Under the pieces are notes generated by a model. It was not told the DNA's origin. It made no database searches and saw only the letters and a list, made by a program, of their open reading frames with translations. Of a stretch of 64,000 nucleotides of DNA, positions 6,657 to 15,319 are shown piece after piece (the stretch's first letter is position 1; every line of letters starts with the position of its first letter). The position numbers and the translations under genes are program-made. The stretch is from Nostoc sp. LEGE 06077 (GTDB lineage: Bacteria; Cyanobacteriota; Cyanobacteriia; Cyanobacteriales; Nostocaceae). Location of the stretch: contig NZ_JADEWI010000007.1 in assembly GCF_015207705.1 (NCBI RefSeq), forward strand, positions 62,001 to 126,000, in the 5' to 3' direction.

Positions 6657-8486
6657 ATGTCACTTTTAACAGATGCGCTGGATAGAATTGAGACTTGGTT
6701 AGTCAAAAATCAACCCGAATTTGCTTTGAGTTTATCGCCTGGATTAACTCGCCAAGAAATAGACGCAATTGTTGAAAATTTTCCTTATCGCTTGCCAGAA
6801 GAATTATACGAGTTTTACGGGTGGCATAATGGTTGCCAATATGGCTATATAGTTCCTAAATTTGACAATTTTTTCTCTTTGCAAGAGGCGTTGAAATGGT
6901 ACGCAGACTTTTTAAGTTGGGGCTTTGATTGGAATCCGCACTGGCTAACGATATTAGATTTTAATGGTGATTATAGGTACGCTGTTGTTACAGGAGAAGA
7001 TTCTGCACCTATTTGGTTTATCGATCCAGAATGTGGCATTGAAGAAATTCGCTGGGATAGTTTAACAGATTTAATGCTGGCGACAGCAGAGTGTTACGAA
7101 ACTGGTGCTTATTATTTTGATGATGAAGGATACATAGAGGCAGACGAACAAAAAGTTGCAGAAATTCACCGTAAGTATAACTATCGGGGCAGAGAAAAAT
7201 CGACTACGAATGAATCTTACAATCCTGAGCCGTCAACAGTTGCTAGTGAAGTTGATTTATCTAATCCGAATGCACTAGAAGAATTAATCCAGGCTTTGCA
7301 GGCTGCGCCATTGAGTCCTGATGCTGGGATGTTGCAAGCAATGGCAGCTAATACATTAGATAATTTAGCGAATTCGGGTTTAGCTAATCAAGTTGGTGCG
7401 GAACCGTTAGTAATTGGTTTACAAAATATACTGTATGATAATGCTGGTCATGCTCTGGCGGCAAAAAAGTTAGGTGAATTAGGCGATATTCGAGCAGTTG
7501 AGCCACTTCTACAAGCTTTAAGCCATCGCTCTAGTGAAGTCAGAACCAATGCAATTGAATCATTGGTAAAGTTGGGAGATAGTCGAGCCGTTGAACCGCT
7601 AATTCAGTGTTTGCAAGACTCAGATTCTTTTGTGCGAACTAAAGCCGCATGGGCGTTAGCAGAATTTGGCGATACTCAAGCGATTGAACCGTTAATTGAA
7701 GCATTGAGCCATGAGAATCAGTCTACTGCTTGTAGTGCGATCGCCTCAGCATTAGGCAAGTTTGGCGATGTCAGAGCTATTGAACCTCTGATTGCAGTGT
7801 TTCGCAGCAATGGTAGTTTTCTCAGAGATGTTTCTAGTTTCCCTCACGTCAAATTAGCTGTGGTTCATGCTTTACGGCTAATTGAAGATTCTAGAACTAC
7901 AGAGATTTTGGTGGAATTTCTGAGAGACAAGGAAGGAATGTTGCAAGCCATCAACAGAGATTGGCTACGCTCGGAACAAGCAACTCACCAAGTTATCGAA
8001 ACTCTCCTTACCCGTCAATATCCAGACTTGCTGGAAATATTAGCCCAATTGCTGCAAGATTCAGAAAGTCGCATTCAAACAAACACTCTTTCTGCGATCG
8101 CGAAGATTGCAAATCCGCTGATGGTCGATTTGTTAATTGTGACATTAGCAAATGAAAATGGCTGGCTACGTAAAAGTGCTATGTATTACCTGGGAGAACG
8201 CGCAGATACAAGAGCCATTGAACCTATGATCAGTATTATGCAGGATGTGAATGCAGATGTGCGGATAGCAGCTGTTTACGCTCTGGCAAAAATGAATGAT
8301 AAGCGGGTTGTGAAAGCCTTAATTGAGATGCTCAAAGATGAAGACTTTAGGGTTCGTGGTGCAGCAGTATTAAATCTAGGCAATTTGGGAAATTCAAGAG
8401 CAGTAGAACCACTTAATCAATGCTTAGAAGATGAAAACTCCATCGTTCGGAAAATGGTGCAAGAAGCCTTGAATAAGCTCTCCTAA
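6657..8486 (+). CDS. SUKH (SMI1/KNR4)-type domain fused to HEAT repeats
   Basis: 609 residues. Residues 1-170 show the SMI1/KNR4 pattern (LPEELYEFYGWHNG, then LTILDFNGD, then WFIDPECG). Residues about 215-609 are HEAT/PBS-lyase repeats with AVEPLIQALxDxDxxVRxxAAxALxxFGD periodicity. SUKH domains are known in contact-dependent toxin immunity proteins and also in eukaryotic regulators; the HEAT part is a protein-binding scaffold. The ATG at 6657 is preferred over an upstream TTG at 6621 because the homologous region begins with DALDRIETWL. It lies about 1.9 kb from the cargo-type genes, so an immunity or adaptor role is possible but unproven. Confidence 0.75.
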   Translation: MSLLTDALDRIETWLVKNQPEFALSLSPGLTRQEIDAIVENFPYRLPEELYEFYGWHNGCQYGYIVPKFDNFFSLQEALKWYADFLSWGFDWNPHWLTILDFNGDYRYAVVTGEDSAPIWFIDPECGIEEIRWDSLTDLMLATAECYETGAYYFDDEGYIEADEQKVAEIHRKYNYRGREKSTTNESYNPEPSTVASEVDLSNPNALEELIQALQAAPLSPDAGMLQAMAANTLDNLANSGLANQVGAEPLVIGLQNILYDNAGHALAAKKLGELGDIRAVEPLLQALSHRSSEVRTNAIESLVKLGDSRAVEPLIQCLQDSDSFVRTKAAWALAEFGDTQAIEPLIEALSHENQSTACSAIASALGKFGDVRAIEPLIAVFRSNGSFLRDVSSFPHVKLAVVHALRLIEDSRTTEILVEFLRDKEGMLQAINRDWLRSEQATHQVIETLLTRQYPDLLEILAQLLQDSESRIQTNTLSAIAKIANPLMVDLLIVTLANENGWLRKSAMYYLGERADTRAIEPMISIMQDVNADVRIAAVYALAKMNDKRVVKALIEMLKDEDFRVRGAAVLNLGNLGNSRAVEPLNQCLEDENSIVRKMVQEALNKLS

Positions 8487-8835
8487 TTGAAAATAATGAA
8501 ATACTAAAGAATTACAGCATATTTCCAGTAAATGAATATTAGATGATGTAAGTTTATCAAGCCTGTAATTTTAGTTTGAAGTTTTTAATAACTACCAAAC
8601 ATTAGCTTGAACTTAATTTCTACTTCAGGTATGTTGTTGTTAGCACCATTTTTATACAAGTAGACTCCATAAAGTTACTTAAATAGCTGACTCATGTAAT
8701 ATGCCCATAAACTCTATCATCTATTCGGGTTGTGAAGTTAACTTCCAGCAAATCCTTGTACCTACTTTAGTAATCTGAGGAATAAAAATAGCTCTGCATA
8801 AAAAGTATCAAGCATCCACTACAAAAAAAGTAGCT
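8487..8835. other. Intergenic, no feature seen
   Basis: 349 AT-rich bases between two same-strand genes. I see no hairpin with a T-tract, no repeat and no small ORF worth calling; it presumably holds the promoter of the diguanylate cyclase gene. Confidence 0.3.
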
Positions 8836-11178
8836 TTGCCAAAGCATATCTCTATCTCAGAATTGAGGGCATTTGAGCGATTACAAACTCCAATTTGGAT
8901 TTATGATTTTGAAAAAATGCAGATATGGTGGGCGAACAAAGCAGCACTTCATCTTTGGGATGCTCAAAGTCGAGAAGAATTGCTAAATCGCAACTTCAGC
9001 AATGTTTCCAAGCCTAGGCGCATCCAGCTGCAAAACTATCTGCAAGAATTCCAGCAAGGACAAACTATCACTGAAAACTGGATATTTTACCCAGAAGGCC
9101 AACCGGTTTCTGTTCGCTGTCTCTGTTCTGGGATTGAAATTCAGCCAAGACGAATGGCAATGTTGGTTGAAGGAATTATAGAAGCCGTCAATCAAATTGA
9201 GATAGACATACGACACACCTGCGAGTCGGTGATAGAAAACTCCCTAATTCTGCCCACTAAGCAGCAAACTGCTCTGGAAAAATGCCAACGCGTAGAAGAA
9301 GAGTTGCGCTGGCGGGAAGCGTTGCTAGGTTCCTTGACAGATACATCTTTACTAGGATTCTTGGTTGTTGACAATCGCACCGACGAAATTCTCTATTTCA
9401 ATCAGCGCTTCTGTCAAATTTGGGGTATTGAGCATTTAGAAACTCAAATGCTTATTGGTGGGCTGAAAAACAATGACATTACCCCTGAATGTATACCACT
9501 GATTGCCGATTTACCTGGATTTATAGAATCCTGTCAACCATTACAGTCTGAGGAAAATCGGGCGATCGTTGACGATGAAATTCGGTTTGTCGATGGGCGG
9601 ACAATTCGCCGCTTTTCTAGCCAAATTCGAGATACTCAAGATGAGTATTTTGGGCAACTATATATTTTTGAAGACATTAGCGATCGCCTACAAGCAGACA
9701 TCTCAATTAAAGATAGTGAACAACGCTATCGTTCTGTAATTACCACAATGACAGAAGGTATTGTGTTACAGCAAGCCGATGGTAGTATTACCGCCTGTAA
9801 CGAGAGTGCCGAAAGAATTTTGGGGCTGACATCCGAACAAATGATGGGATTGACTGCCATTGATCCCCAATGGAGAACGATTCATGAAGATGGTTCACCA
9901 TTTCCCCACAATACTTATCCCAATGTTGCCACATTAAGTACAGGACGACCTCAGTTTAATGTGATTATGGGAGTCTATAAACCTAATGGCAGTCTCACTT
10001 GGATTTCGATTAATTCTCAACCATTGTTTCATGCAAATGAATCAAAACCTTATGCAGTAGTTGCATCATTTACAGATATCACAGCCTATAAACAGGCAGA
10101 GCAAACACTACAACAGCAAGCACAACGAGAACGGATGATTGCGGCGATCGCTCAACACATCCGCCAGTCTTTAGATTTAGAGGAAATTTTAAACACAACA
10201 GTTGCCGAAGTCAGACAATTTCTGCAAACTGATCGCGTCATCGTTTACCGCTTTCACCGAGATTGGCGTGGGGTAGTTATTAGTGAGTCTGTGGCAGAAG
10301 GTTGGCAAAAGATTTTAAATATAGAAATTACCGACCAATATTTTGTAGAAACACAGGGGCAATATTACCAACAGGGTACATTAAAAGCTACTTCAGACAT
10401 CTACACCGCTGGATTTGCTGATTGTTATGTGCAATTCTTGGAACAATTGCAAGTCACAGCCAAACTAGTTGTACCAATTTTACAAAACGATCGCCTTTGG
10501 GGTCTGTTAATTGCTCATCATTGCAGCGCTCCGCGTAATTGGCAACCTTGGGAAAGTGAACTGCTGCAACAACTAGCCACACAAATAGCGATCGCGATTC
10601 AGCAATCAGAACTATATCAAAAATTACAACTTGCTAACCAGCAACTAGAAAATATAGCAATGGTTGATCAGTTAACTCAGATTGCCAATCGCCGATGTTT
10701 TGAGAGCAGACTAGAAAGTGTCTGGCAATATCTTTTACAAGAACAAGGTTGTGTTTCACTACTTTTATGCGATGTTGATTATTTCAAAAAATATAACGAT
10801 ACTTATGGTCATAGGGCAGGAGATGACTGTTTGCGCCTGATAGCTCAAGCTTTTCAACAAACTATTAAACGGAATACAGATTTAGTTGCGCGTTATGGCG
10901 GAGAAGAATTCGTCGTTATCTTAGCAAACACCGATGAACATGGAGCTTTTCAGGTTGCTCAAGCAATTCATCAAGCTGTTCAACAGCTACATATTCCCCA
11001 TATTGCATCGGTGGTTCAAGAGTATGTCACCTTAAGCATTGGAATTGCGATGGTAATTCCTACGCCTGATCTAGTTCCATTGGATTTGATTGAGTCCGCA
11101 GATAAAGCCCTTTACCAAGCTAAAGCCCAAGGACGCGATCGCTCCTGCATCAGAAAAATTTTGCTGACTGACTGTTAG
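8836..11178 (+). CDS. PAS-PAS-PAS-GAF-GGDEF diguanylate cyclase with cyanobacteriochrome-like GAF
   Basis: 780 residues, cytoplasmic, no membrane segment. Three PAS-type domains (about 12-105, 155-280, 292-420) are followed by a GAF (437-600) and a GGDEF domain (612-775). The active site GGEEF is at 688-692, with the inhibitory I-site RNTD at 679-682, exactly five residues upstream, so catalysis of c-di-GMP synthesis and product inhibition are both expected. The GAF has the cyanobacteriochrome-lineage pattern (TDRVIVYRFHRDW, VVPIL, LWGLLIAHHC). It keeps a cysteine (Cys530) at the usual bilin position but has Tyr instead of the usual His after it. The start is TTG at 8836; an in-frame stop at 8776 and no ATG in between leave few alternatives. 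Confidence 0.85.
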   Translation: MPKHISISELRAFERLQTPIWIYDFEKMQIWWANKAALHLWDAQSREELLNRNFSNVSKPRRIQLQNYLQEFQQGQTITENWIFYPEGQPVSVRCLCSGIEIQPRRMAMLVEGIIEAVNQIEIDIRHTCESVIENSLILPTKQQTALEKCQRVEEELRWREALLGSLTDTSLLGFLVVDNRTDEILYFNQRFCQIWGIEHLETQMLIGGLKNNDITPECIPLIADLPGFIESCQPLQSEENRAIVDDEIRFVDGRTIRRFSSQIRDTQDEYFGQLYIFEDISDRLQADISIKDSEQRYRSVITTMTEGIVLQQADGSITACNESAERILGLTSEQMMGLTAIDPQWRTIHEDGSPFPHNTYPNVATLSTGRPQFNVIMGVYKPNGSLTWISINSQPLFHANESKPYAVVASFTDITAYKQAEQTLQQQAQRERMIAAIAQHIRQSLDLEEILNTTVAEVRQFLQTDRVIVYRFHRDWRGVVISESVAEGWQKILNIEITDQYFVETQGQYYQQGTLKATSDIYTAGFADCYVQFLEQLQVTAKLVVPILQNDRLWGLLIAHHCSAPRNWQPWESELLQQLATQIAIAIQQSELYQKLQLANQQLENIAMVDQLTQIANRRCFESRLESVWQYLLQEQGCVSLLLCDVDYFKKYNDTYGHRAGDDCLRLIAQAFQQTIKRNTDLVARYGGEEFVVILANTDEHGAFQVAQAIHQAVQQLHIPHIASVVQEYVTLSIGIAMVIPTPDLVPLDLIESADKALYQAKAQGRDRSCIRKILLTDC

Positions 11179-11477
11179 ACCATTAACAGCAATAAAAATT
11201 CCTCATAGCACTTTACCAAGGCTAGTTTACCGCCAGGAATTTGAGTAACCAACAACTTTACAAGGCCTATGAGATAACTTATTATTTTCTCTACGTCTCT
11301 GAGTAAGATAAATCATTTTGCTGATTACCATAGCAGAAGGCAGAAGGCAGAAGGCAGAAGGCAGGATAAAAAGTCTTACTATTCTGGCATTCAAGCTTTC
11401 AAATTGTCCTAATATATTTGACTACCGCTATATCTTCAAACCAATAAATTTCTTGTATATACAAAAACTGTTGTCAG
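11179..11477. other. Intergenic with heptamer repeats
   Basis: About 300 bases between the cyclase and the acetyltransferase. The only structure I see is the tandem GCAGAAG array at 11333-11365. Confidence 0.4.
11333..11365 (+). repeat. Heptameric short tandem repeat (GCAGAAG)n
   Basis: Four perfect GCAGAAG units plus a partial fifth. This is the STRR class of heptamer arrays typical of heterocystous cyanobacterial intergenic DNA. Confidence 0.9.
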
Positions 11478-11918
11478 ATGACTTACAAATTTGTTGATAC
11501 TCTCACAGAAACGCAAACTTCCGAATTAGTAGAGTTGTACAAAAACGAATTCTGGAGCAAACAGCGCACATATCAAGATGTTGCTAAAATGCTACAATTT
11601 TCAGATATTATTTTAGGTTTGATAGATAATGATGAACAATTAATTGGTTTTACTCGCGTTCTGACAGACTTTGTTTATCGAGCAACTATTTACGATGTCA
11701 TAATTAAACCAGGCTATAGAAAACAGGGGCTTGGTGTAAAGTTACTAGATGGAATTGTTAATCATCCTCAATTAAATCAAGTCGAGCATATCGCCCTTTA
11801 CTGTTTGCCAGAAATGATGCCATATTATCAGCATTGGGGCTTTACATCAGAAGTTGGCAATCTCCAATTGATGTATCGATATAACCACTTGCATAAGGAT
11901 AAACTAAATGATTATTAA
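11478..11918 (+). CDS. GNAT family N-acetyltransferase
   Basis: 146 residues with the GNAT core: a strand pair with LIGFTRVLTDF, then YDVIIKPGYRKQGLGVKLLDGI containing the acetyl-CoA pyrophosphate-binding Q/RxxGxG/A motif (RKQGLG), and a C-terminal MPYYQHWGF typical of the last motif. The substrate is unknown. Its end overlaps the start of the cupin gene by 11 bases, so the two are translationally coupled. Confidence 0.88.
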   Translation: MTYKFVDTLTETQTSELVELYKNEFWSKQRTYQDVAKMLQFSDIILGLIDNDEQLIGFTRVLTDFVYRATIYDVIIKPGYRKQGLGVKLLDGIVNHPQLNQVEHIALYCLPEMMPYYQHWGFTSEVGNLQLMYRYNHLHKDKLNDY

Positions 11919-12372
11919 CCCAGAAAATGTTCCTAGCCGCACAACTTCAATTTACCCAGAAAAATTCCGCCCTTTCGTTGCTGGGAGAGTGAAAAAAGCA
12001 TTAGGAAATGCCGCCGGATTAAAAAATTATGGGGTAAATTTAGTCACCCTAGCACCAGGAAGTCGTTCTTCCTTAAGACATTGGCATACTCGGCAAGATG
12101 AATTTATTTATATTATTGAAGGTGAAGTAACACTAGTCACCAATGAAGGAGAGCAAATTCTCACCCCAGGAATGATGGCTGGTTTTCCCGCGGGCGAAGA
12201 AAACGGACATCACCTAGTAAATCGTTCTCAGGAAATCGTAGTTTATTTAGAAGTTGGCGATAGAACACCGAATGATGAAGGTTACTATCCAGACGATGAT
12301 TTAATTGCCAAAGCAGGTATCAATGGAGAGCGAATTTTTACAAGGAAAGACGGAACTTTGTATGAAATTTAA
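11908..12372 (+). CDS. Cupin domain protein
   Basis: 154 residues, single cupin_2 barrel. Motif 1 is HWHTRQDEFIYIIEGE (two His and a Glu as metal ligands) and motif 2 includes PAGEENGHHLVN (His ligand). Such proteins bind a divalent metal and act as small isomerases, dioxygenases or sugar/oxalate binders; the sequence alone does not say which. It overlaps the upstream GNAT gene, suggesting a joint role. Confidence 0.88.
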   Translation: MIINPENVPSRTTSIYPEKFRPFVAGRVKKALGNAAGLKNYGVNLVTLAPGSRSSLRHWHTRQDEFIYIIEGEVTLVTNEGEQILTPGMMAGFPAGEENGHHLVNRSQEIVVYLEVGDRTPNDEGYYPDDDLIAKAGINGERIFTRKDGTLYEI

Positions 12373-12422
12373 TAGAACTGGTAATTGTTCTAACTTACTA
12401 GCTAAATCATCACAAAAATCTC

Positions 12423-13022
12423 ATGGCTTATAGTGATTTCAGCTTAACTAAGTTTAAAAAAGACTTCAATATTCATATTGATGAACAAAATGATTTGTTT
12501 CTTCATACTGAATCTATCCAAATCAGTGATCAACTAAAAAATACTCTGGCAGAAACAACAGAGTTAGCATTAGCAATTAATACAGAAAAAGCCCGCTCGG
12601 AAATGATTATTACGCCTATCTTATTAGAAGTAAGACGTAGTGCTAATTATCAGATAAGTTTATTTTCAGGCACTGATTTTAATGTTGATCCAGAGAAGGG
12701 TTTGAATGGTTATTGTGATTTTGTTATCAGTCGTTCTAGGGAACAGTTAACAATAAATGCACCTGTAATTATCATTATTGAAGCCAAAAATGAAAACATT
12801 AAAGGTGGCTTAGGTCAATGTATGGCAGCAATGTTAGCGGCTCAAATATTTAACGAACGCGAAGGAAATAATATTAAAACCATTTATGGCGCAGTAACAA
12901 CAGGAGATATTTGGAAATTTCTGAAGTTAGAAGGTACTAATGTATTTGTTGATTTAAATAACTATTATATTAAAGAATTAAATAAAATTTTAGGGATTTT
13001 ATGTCAAGGAATATTAGGTTAA
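12423..13022 (+). CDS. PD-(D/E)XK nuclease-fold-like hypothetical protein
   Basis: 199 residues. The central part has GYCDFVISR, then VIIIIEAKNE, then GLGQCMAAMLAAQIFNE, which fits the D...(D/E)xK signature plus following helix of restriction-nuclease-like folds (Asp in YCDF; Glu-Ala-Lys in IEAK). Relatives in cyanobacteria are mostly unnamed. It follows the cupin gene by about 50 bases on the same strand. No partner methylase or toxin is adjacent. Function is unknown. Confidence 0.75.
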   Translation: MAYSDFSLTKFKKDFNIHIDEQNDLFLHTESIQISDQLKNTLAETTELALAINTEKARSEMIITPILLEVRRSANYQISLFSGTDFNVDPEKGLNGYCDFVISRSREQLTINAPVIIIIEAKNENIKGGLGQCMAAMLAAQIFNEREGNNIKTIYGAVTTGDIWKFLKLEGTNVFVDLNNYYIKELNKILGILCQGILG

Positions 13023-13289
13023 AAGCAAGCGATGGCATCTTGAGATATTTTAATTATCCAATGAAAGTTACTCTAATCAATCTTCTTCTGATGATATGCT
13101 ACTCATAAATTTAAATATTCAAAAAATACTTTTAATTTTATTTATGGGGTTAAAATATAATATTTACATAAATCTAAAAAACGGAAAATAGCGAATTGCC
13201 ATAAAAATTACAAAAAAGGCGGAAAAAGCCTAAAAAATACGGATAGAGTCTGCTAAAATTTTTATGGCACCTTATATACATTTCTAAAT

Positions 13290-13784
13290 ATGCAAGTTCA
13301 CGAACTATTACAATTTGTGGATGAGGCTGTTTATACTAAGACAGGTAAGCATCTCAATGACTTACAGTGTGGAGTTATTGAGGGAACACTAAAGCATCAA
13401 ATATATTCTGATATTGCAGACAATTGTGATTGTAGTCCTGGTCACGCAAAAGATGTAGGTTATGAACTTTTGCAAATGTTATCTGATGTTTTTGATGAAC
13501 CAGTTGATAAGGGTAATATTAAATCCGTTTTAGAACGTCAACGAAATATAAATATTTCTCTCGGTGAAAATAGTACAATTAATAATAATATAGTTGGCTG
13601 TATAAACTTTAATTCTAAACAGCCTAAAGTTAAACCAAATAAAAGTAATTCTGATACTTCTAATTTACGGCAAAATAGCAACTACCAAACTAAAATTGAT
13701 AAGTTACGAAGGTTTGGCTTAAATGATGAGCAAATTGCTGAAGCTTTAGAGTTACCACTAGATGTCATTAAGCAGGTAGGTTGA
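13290..13784 (+). CDS. Stand-alone vMAP-type N-terminal HTH protein
   Basis: 164 residues. Residues 1-90 (ELLQFVDEAVYTKTGKHLND, SDIADNCDCSPGHAKDVG, then a leucine-rich helix ending SVLERQR) match the helix-turn-helix domain usually found at the N terminus of cyanobacterial STAND ATPases (vWA-MoxR-associated proteins). Here it is not followed by an ATPase: an Asn/Ser/Lys-rich linker (about 95-135) leads to a second small HTH-like segment (LRRFGLNDEQIAEALELPLDVIKQVG). It may be a free regulator or adaptor, or the truncated head of a former STAND gene. Confidence 0.7.
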   Translation: MQVHELLQFVDEAVYTKTGKHLNDLQCGVIEGTLKHQIYSDIADNCDCSPGHAKDVGYELLQMLSDVFDEPVDKGNIKSVLERQRNINISLGENSTINNNIVGCINFNSKQPKVKPNKSNSDTSNLRQNSNYQTKIDKLRRFGLNDEQIAEALELPLDVIKQVG

Positions 13785-14021
13785 GTTGTCGCACAGAAAA
13801 AATTATCAAAATAATCTCAATATCAAATTGAGGGTTGAAATTTAAGCTGTTCAGCATTAAAATCGAGCGAGCAATCTCGACACCGCAAGGAGTATAGCTT
13901 TCAAAAATCCCAGTTTAAATGCACATCAGCTTAAACGCAAAGGGGAGCAAAGTTTGTTTGATTCTATTCGCTAACAATTAATATAAGAGGTTATTTATAA
14001 AGTATAAATAAAAATTTTCGT

Positions 14022-14091
14022 AGGGTATGTTAGGCGGATATTGTGAGCTAACTAATCACAAAAACTATCTACGATCGCCTAACGCACCCTA
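14022..14091. repeat. Inverted-repeat element (TAGGGT..GTTAGGCG ends)
   Basis: The left arm TAGGGTATGTTAGGCG and the right arm CGCCTAACGCACCCTA are near-perfect reverse complements about 35 bases apart. Related arms occur at 21970-22015 and, more degenerate, 54706-54809. This is a dispersed non-autonomous repeat. Confidence 0.65.
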
Positions 14092-14147
14092 ATTAAGATT
14101 TACTTTATAAATCTTCTCTAAAACTGTACATGGTATTCATCATAAGC

Positions 14148-14175
14148 TCTTTTAGTGATTACTATCACTAAAAGA
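14148..14175. repeat. Perfect 12-bp inverted repeat with 4-base loop
   Basis: TCTTTTAGTGAT, loop TACT, ATCACTAAAAGA. There is no T-tract after it, so it could equally be an operator-like palindrome or a hairpin in a transcript. Confidence 0.75.
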
Positions 14176-14288
14176 CCAGATCTACATCATTGTGTTTCCA
14201 GGCAATCTAACTTAGCCTTTGGGGTAATTATAACCTATACTTACTGTAAGTATAAGTTTTGATTATTGTGCGGCGGAGTGGGGAGAGG

Positions 14289-14435
14289 ATGATGCTAGAG
14301 AAACTCTTACTTGCAACTATTTTAACCTTAGTCTTACGTTTAATTGCAGAGATAGGTTGGTCTGCTCCCAGCAATACAAGTCAAAAAATTGATTTTTATC
14401 AGCCAGGAGAGTTTGCGGTTATGCAAATTCATTAA
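14289..14435 (+). CDS. Small secreted or membrane peptide (48 residues)
   Basis: Starts ATGATG with GGGAGAGG just upstream. The N terminus MMLEKLLLATILTLVLRLIAE is a hydrophobic segment of signal-peptide or single-TM type, then a polar tail (SAPSNTSQKIDFYQPGEF). I do not recognise a family. It lies 113 bases ahead of the pentapeptide-repeat gene on the same strand. Confidence 0.45.
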   Translation: MMLEKLLLATILTLVLRLIAEIGWSAPSNTSQKIDFYQPGEFAVMQIH

Positions 14436-14548
14436 CTAATCTAGGCATCTACTGAGGGCAAACTGCTCAAACTCTTCATATCATAGGCTGAAGTATAAAT
14501 TTATAGCCTAATTTTGAGTTTTGAGCAGCAAATATTGTATAACCCAGT

Positions 14549-15319
14549 ATGAAAAGCCCAACTTTAGCCACAATCATATTTGTAGCCACCATCAGTTTAA
14601 GCTCAACTGCCCAAGCAGCTAATTCCGAACATCTAAGACAGTTATTAGCCACCAAACAATGTCAGAACTGTGATTTGACTGGTGTAGGTTTAGTCTTAGC
14701 TGATTTAGCTGGAGTAAATTTGAGTGGTGCTAATCTCACAGGCGCGAATCTCAGCCGAGCTAATTTAACTGGTGCTGATTTACGTGGTGCAAATTTAGCT
14801 GGTGCAGGCTTGTTTGGTGCTAATTTAACTGAAGCTAAATTCAATGGTGCGAATCTTAGCGGTGCAGATTTAAGAAATACTTATTTAGGAAATGCCGAAT
14901 TTACCAAGGCTTACCTCCAGGGAGCTAACTTTCAAGGTGCAGTTGGTATTCCATTACAAATTGCTACCCCAGAAGAATTTTATGCTTGGGGAATAGCAGA
15001 AGGGCAAAAAGGCAATCACCAACAAGCAATTAGTTACTTCAATCAGGCGATCGCCGCTAAACCAGAATATGCAGGTGCTTACCTAGCCCGTGGTATTGCT
15101 AAATACCAACTATTTGACCGCCAAGGTGCTTTCACAGATGCCCAAATTGCCGAAAAGCTCTTTAATACCCAACAAAATGGTGATGGAACCCAAACAGCCC
15201 AGGCTTTTATGAAAGAACTGCAAACACCTTACAAAGAAAATGTGACTACAGGTAAACCCAGTTTCTTTGACTTTGTTGGTAGTGTTGGCTCTATTCTGCT
15301 TCAGTTCTTACCCTTTTAA
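14549..15319 (+). CDS. Exported pentapeptide-repeat plus TPR protein
   Basis: 256 residues. A signal peptide (TLATIIFVATISLSSTAQAA, cleavage after about residue 24) is followed by about 16 pentapeptide repeats of A(N/D)LxG type (residues about 40-130), which form a right-handed quadrilateral beta helix. A TPR-like pair of helices follows (NHQQAISYFNQAIAAKPEYAGAYLARG, about 153-180). It is probably periplasmic or in the thylakoid lumen. Pentapeptide-TPR proteins are common in cyanobacteria and mostly have no known function. Its 3' end overlaps the convergent FAD oxidoreductase gene by 12 bases. Confidence 0.85.
   Translation: MKSPTLATIIFVATISLSSTAQAANSEHLRQLLATKQCQNCDLTGVGLVLADLAGVNLSGANLTGANLSRANLTGADLRGANLAGAGLFGANLTEAKFNGANLSGADLRNTYLGNAEFTKAYLQGANFQGAVGIPLQIATPEEFYAWGIAEGQKGNHQQAISYFNQAIAAKPEYAGAYLARGIAKYQLFDRQGAFTDAQIAEKLFNTQQNGDGTQTAQAFMKELQTPYKENVTTGKPSFFDFVGSVGSILLQFLPF

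Larger units (their letters stand above)
13785..14288. other. Intergenic with two palindromic elements
   Basis: About 500 bases. They hold a long inverted repeat around 14022-14091 and a perfect 12-bp hairpin at 14148-14175, both listed separately. The rest is AT-rich with no ORF. Confidence 0.5.
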
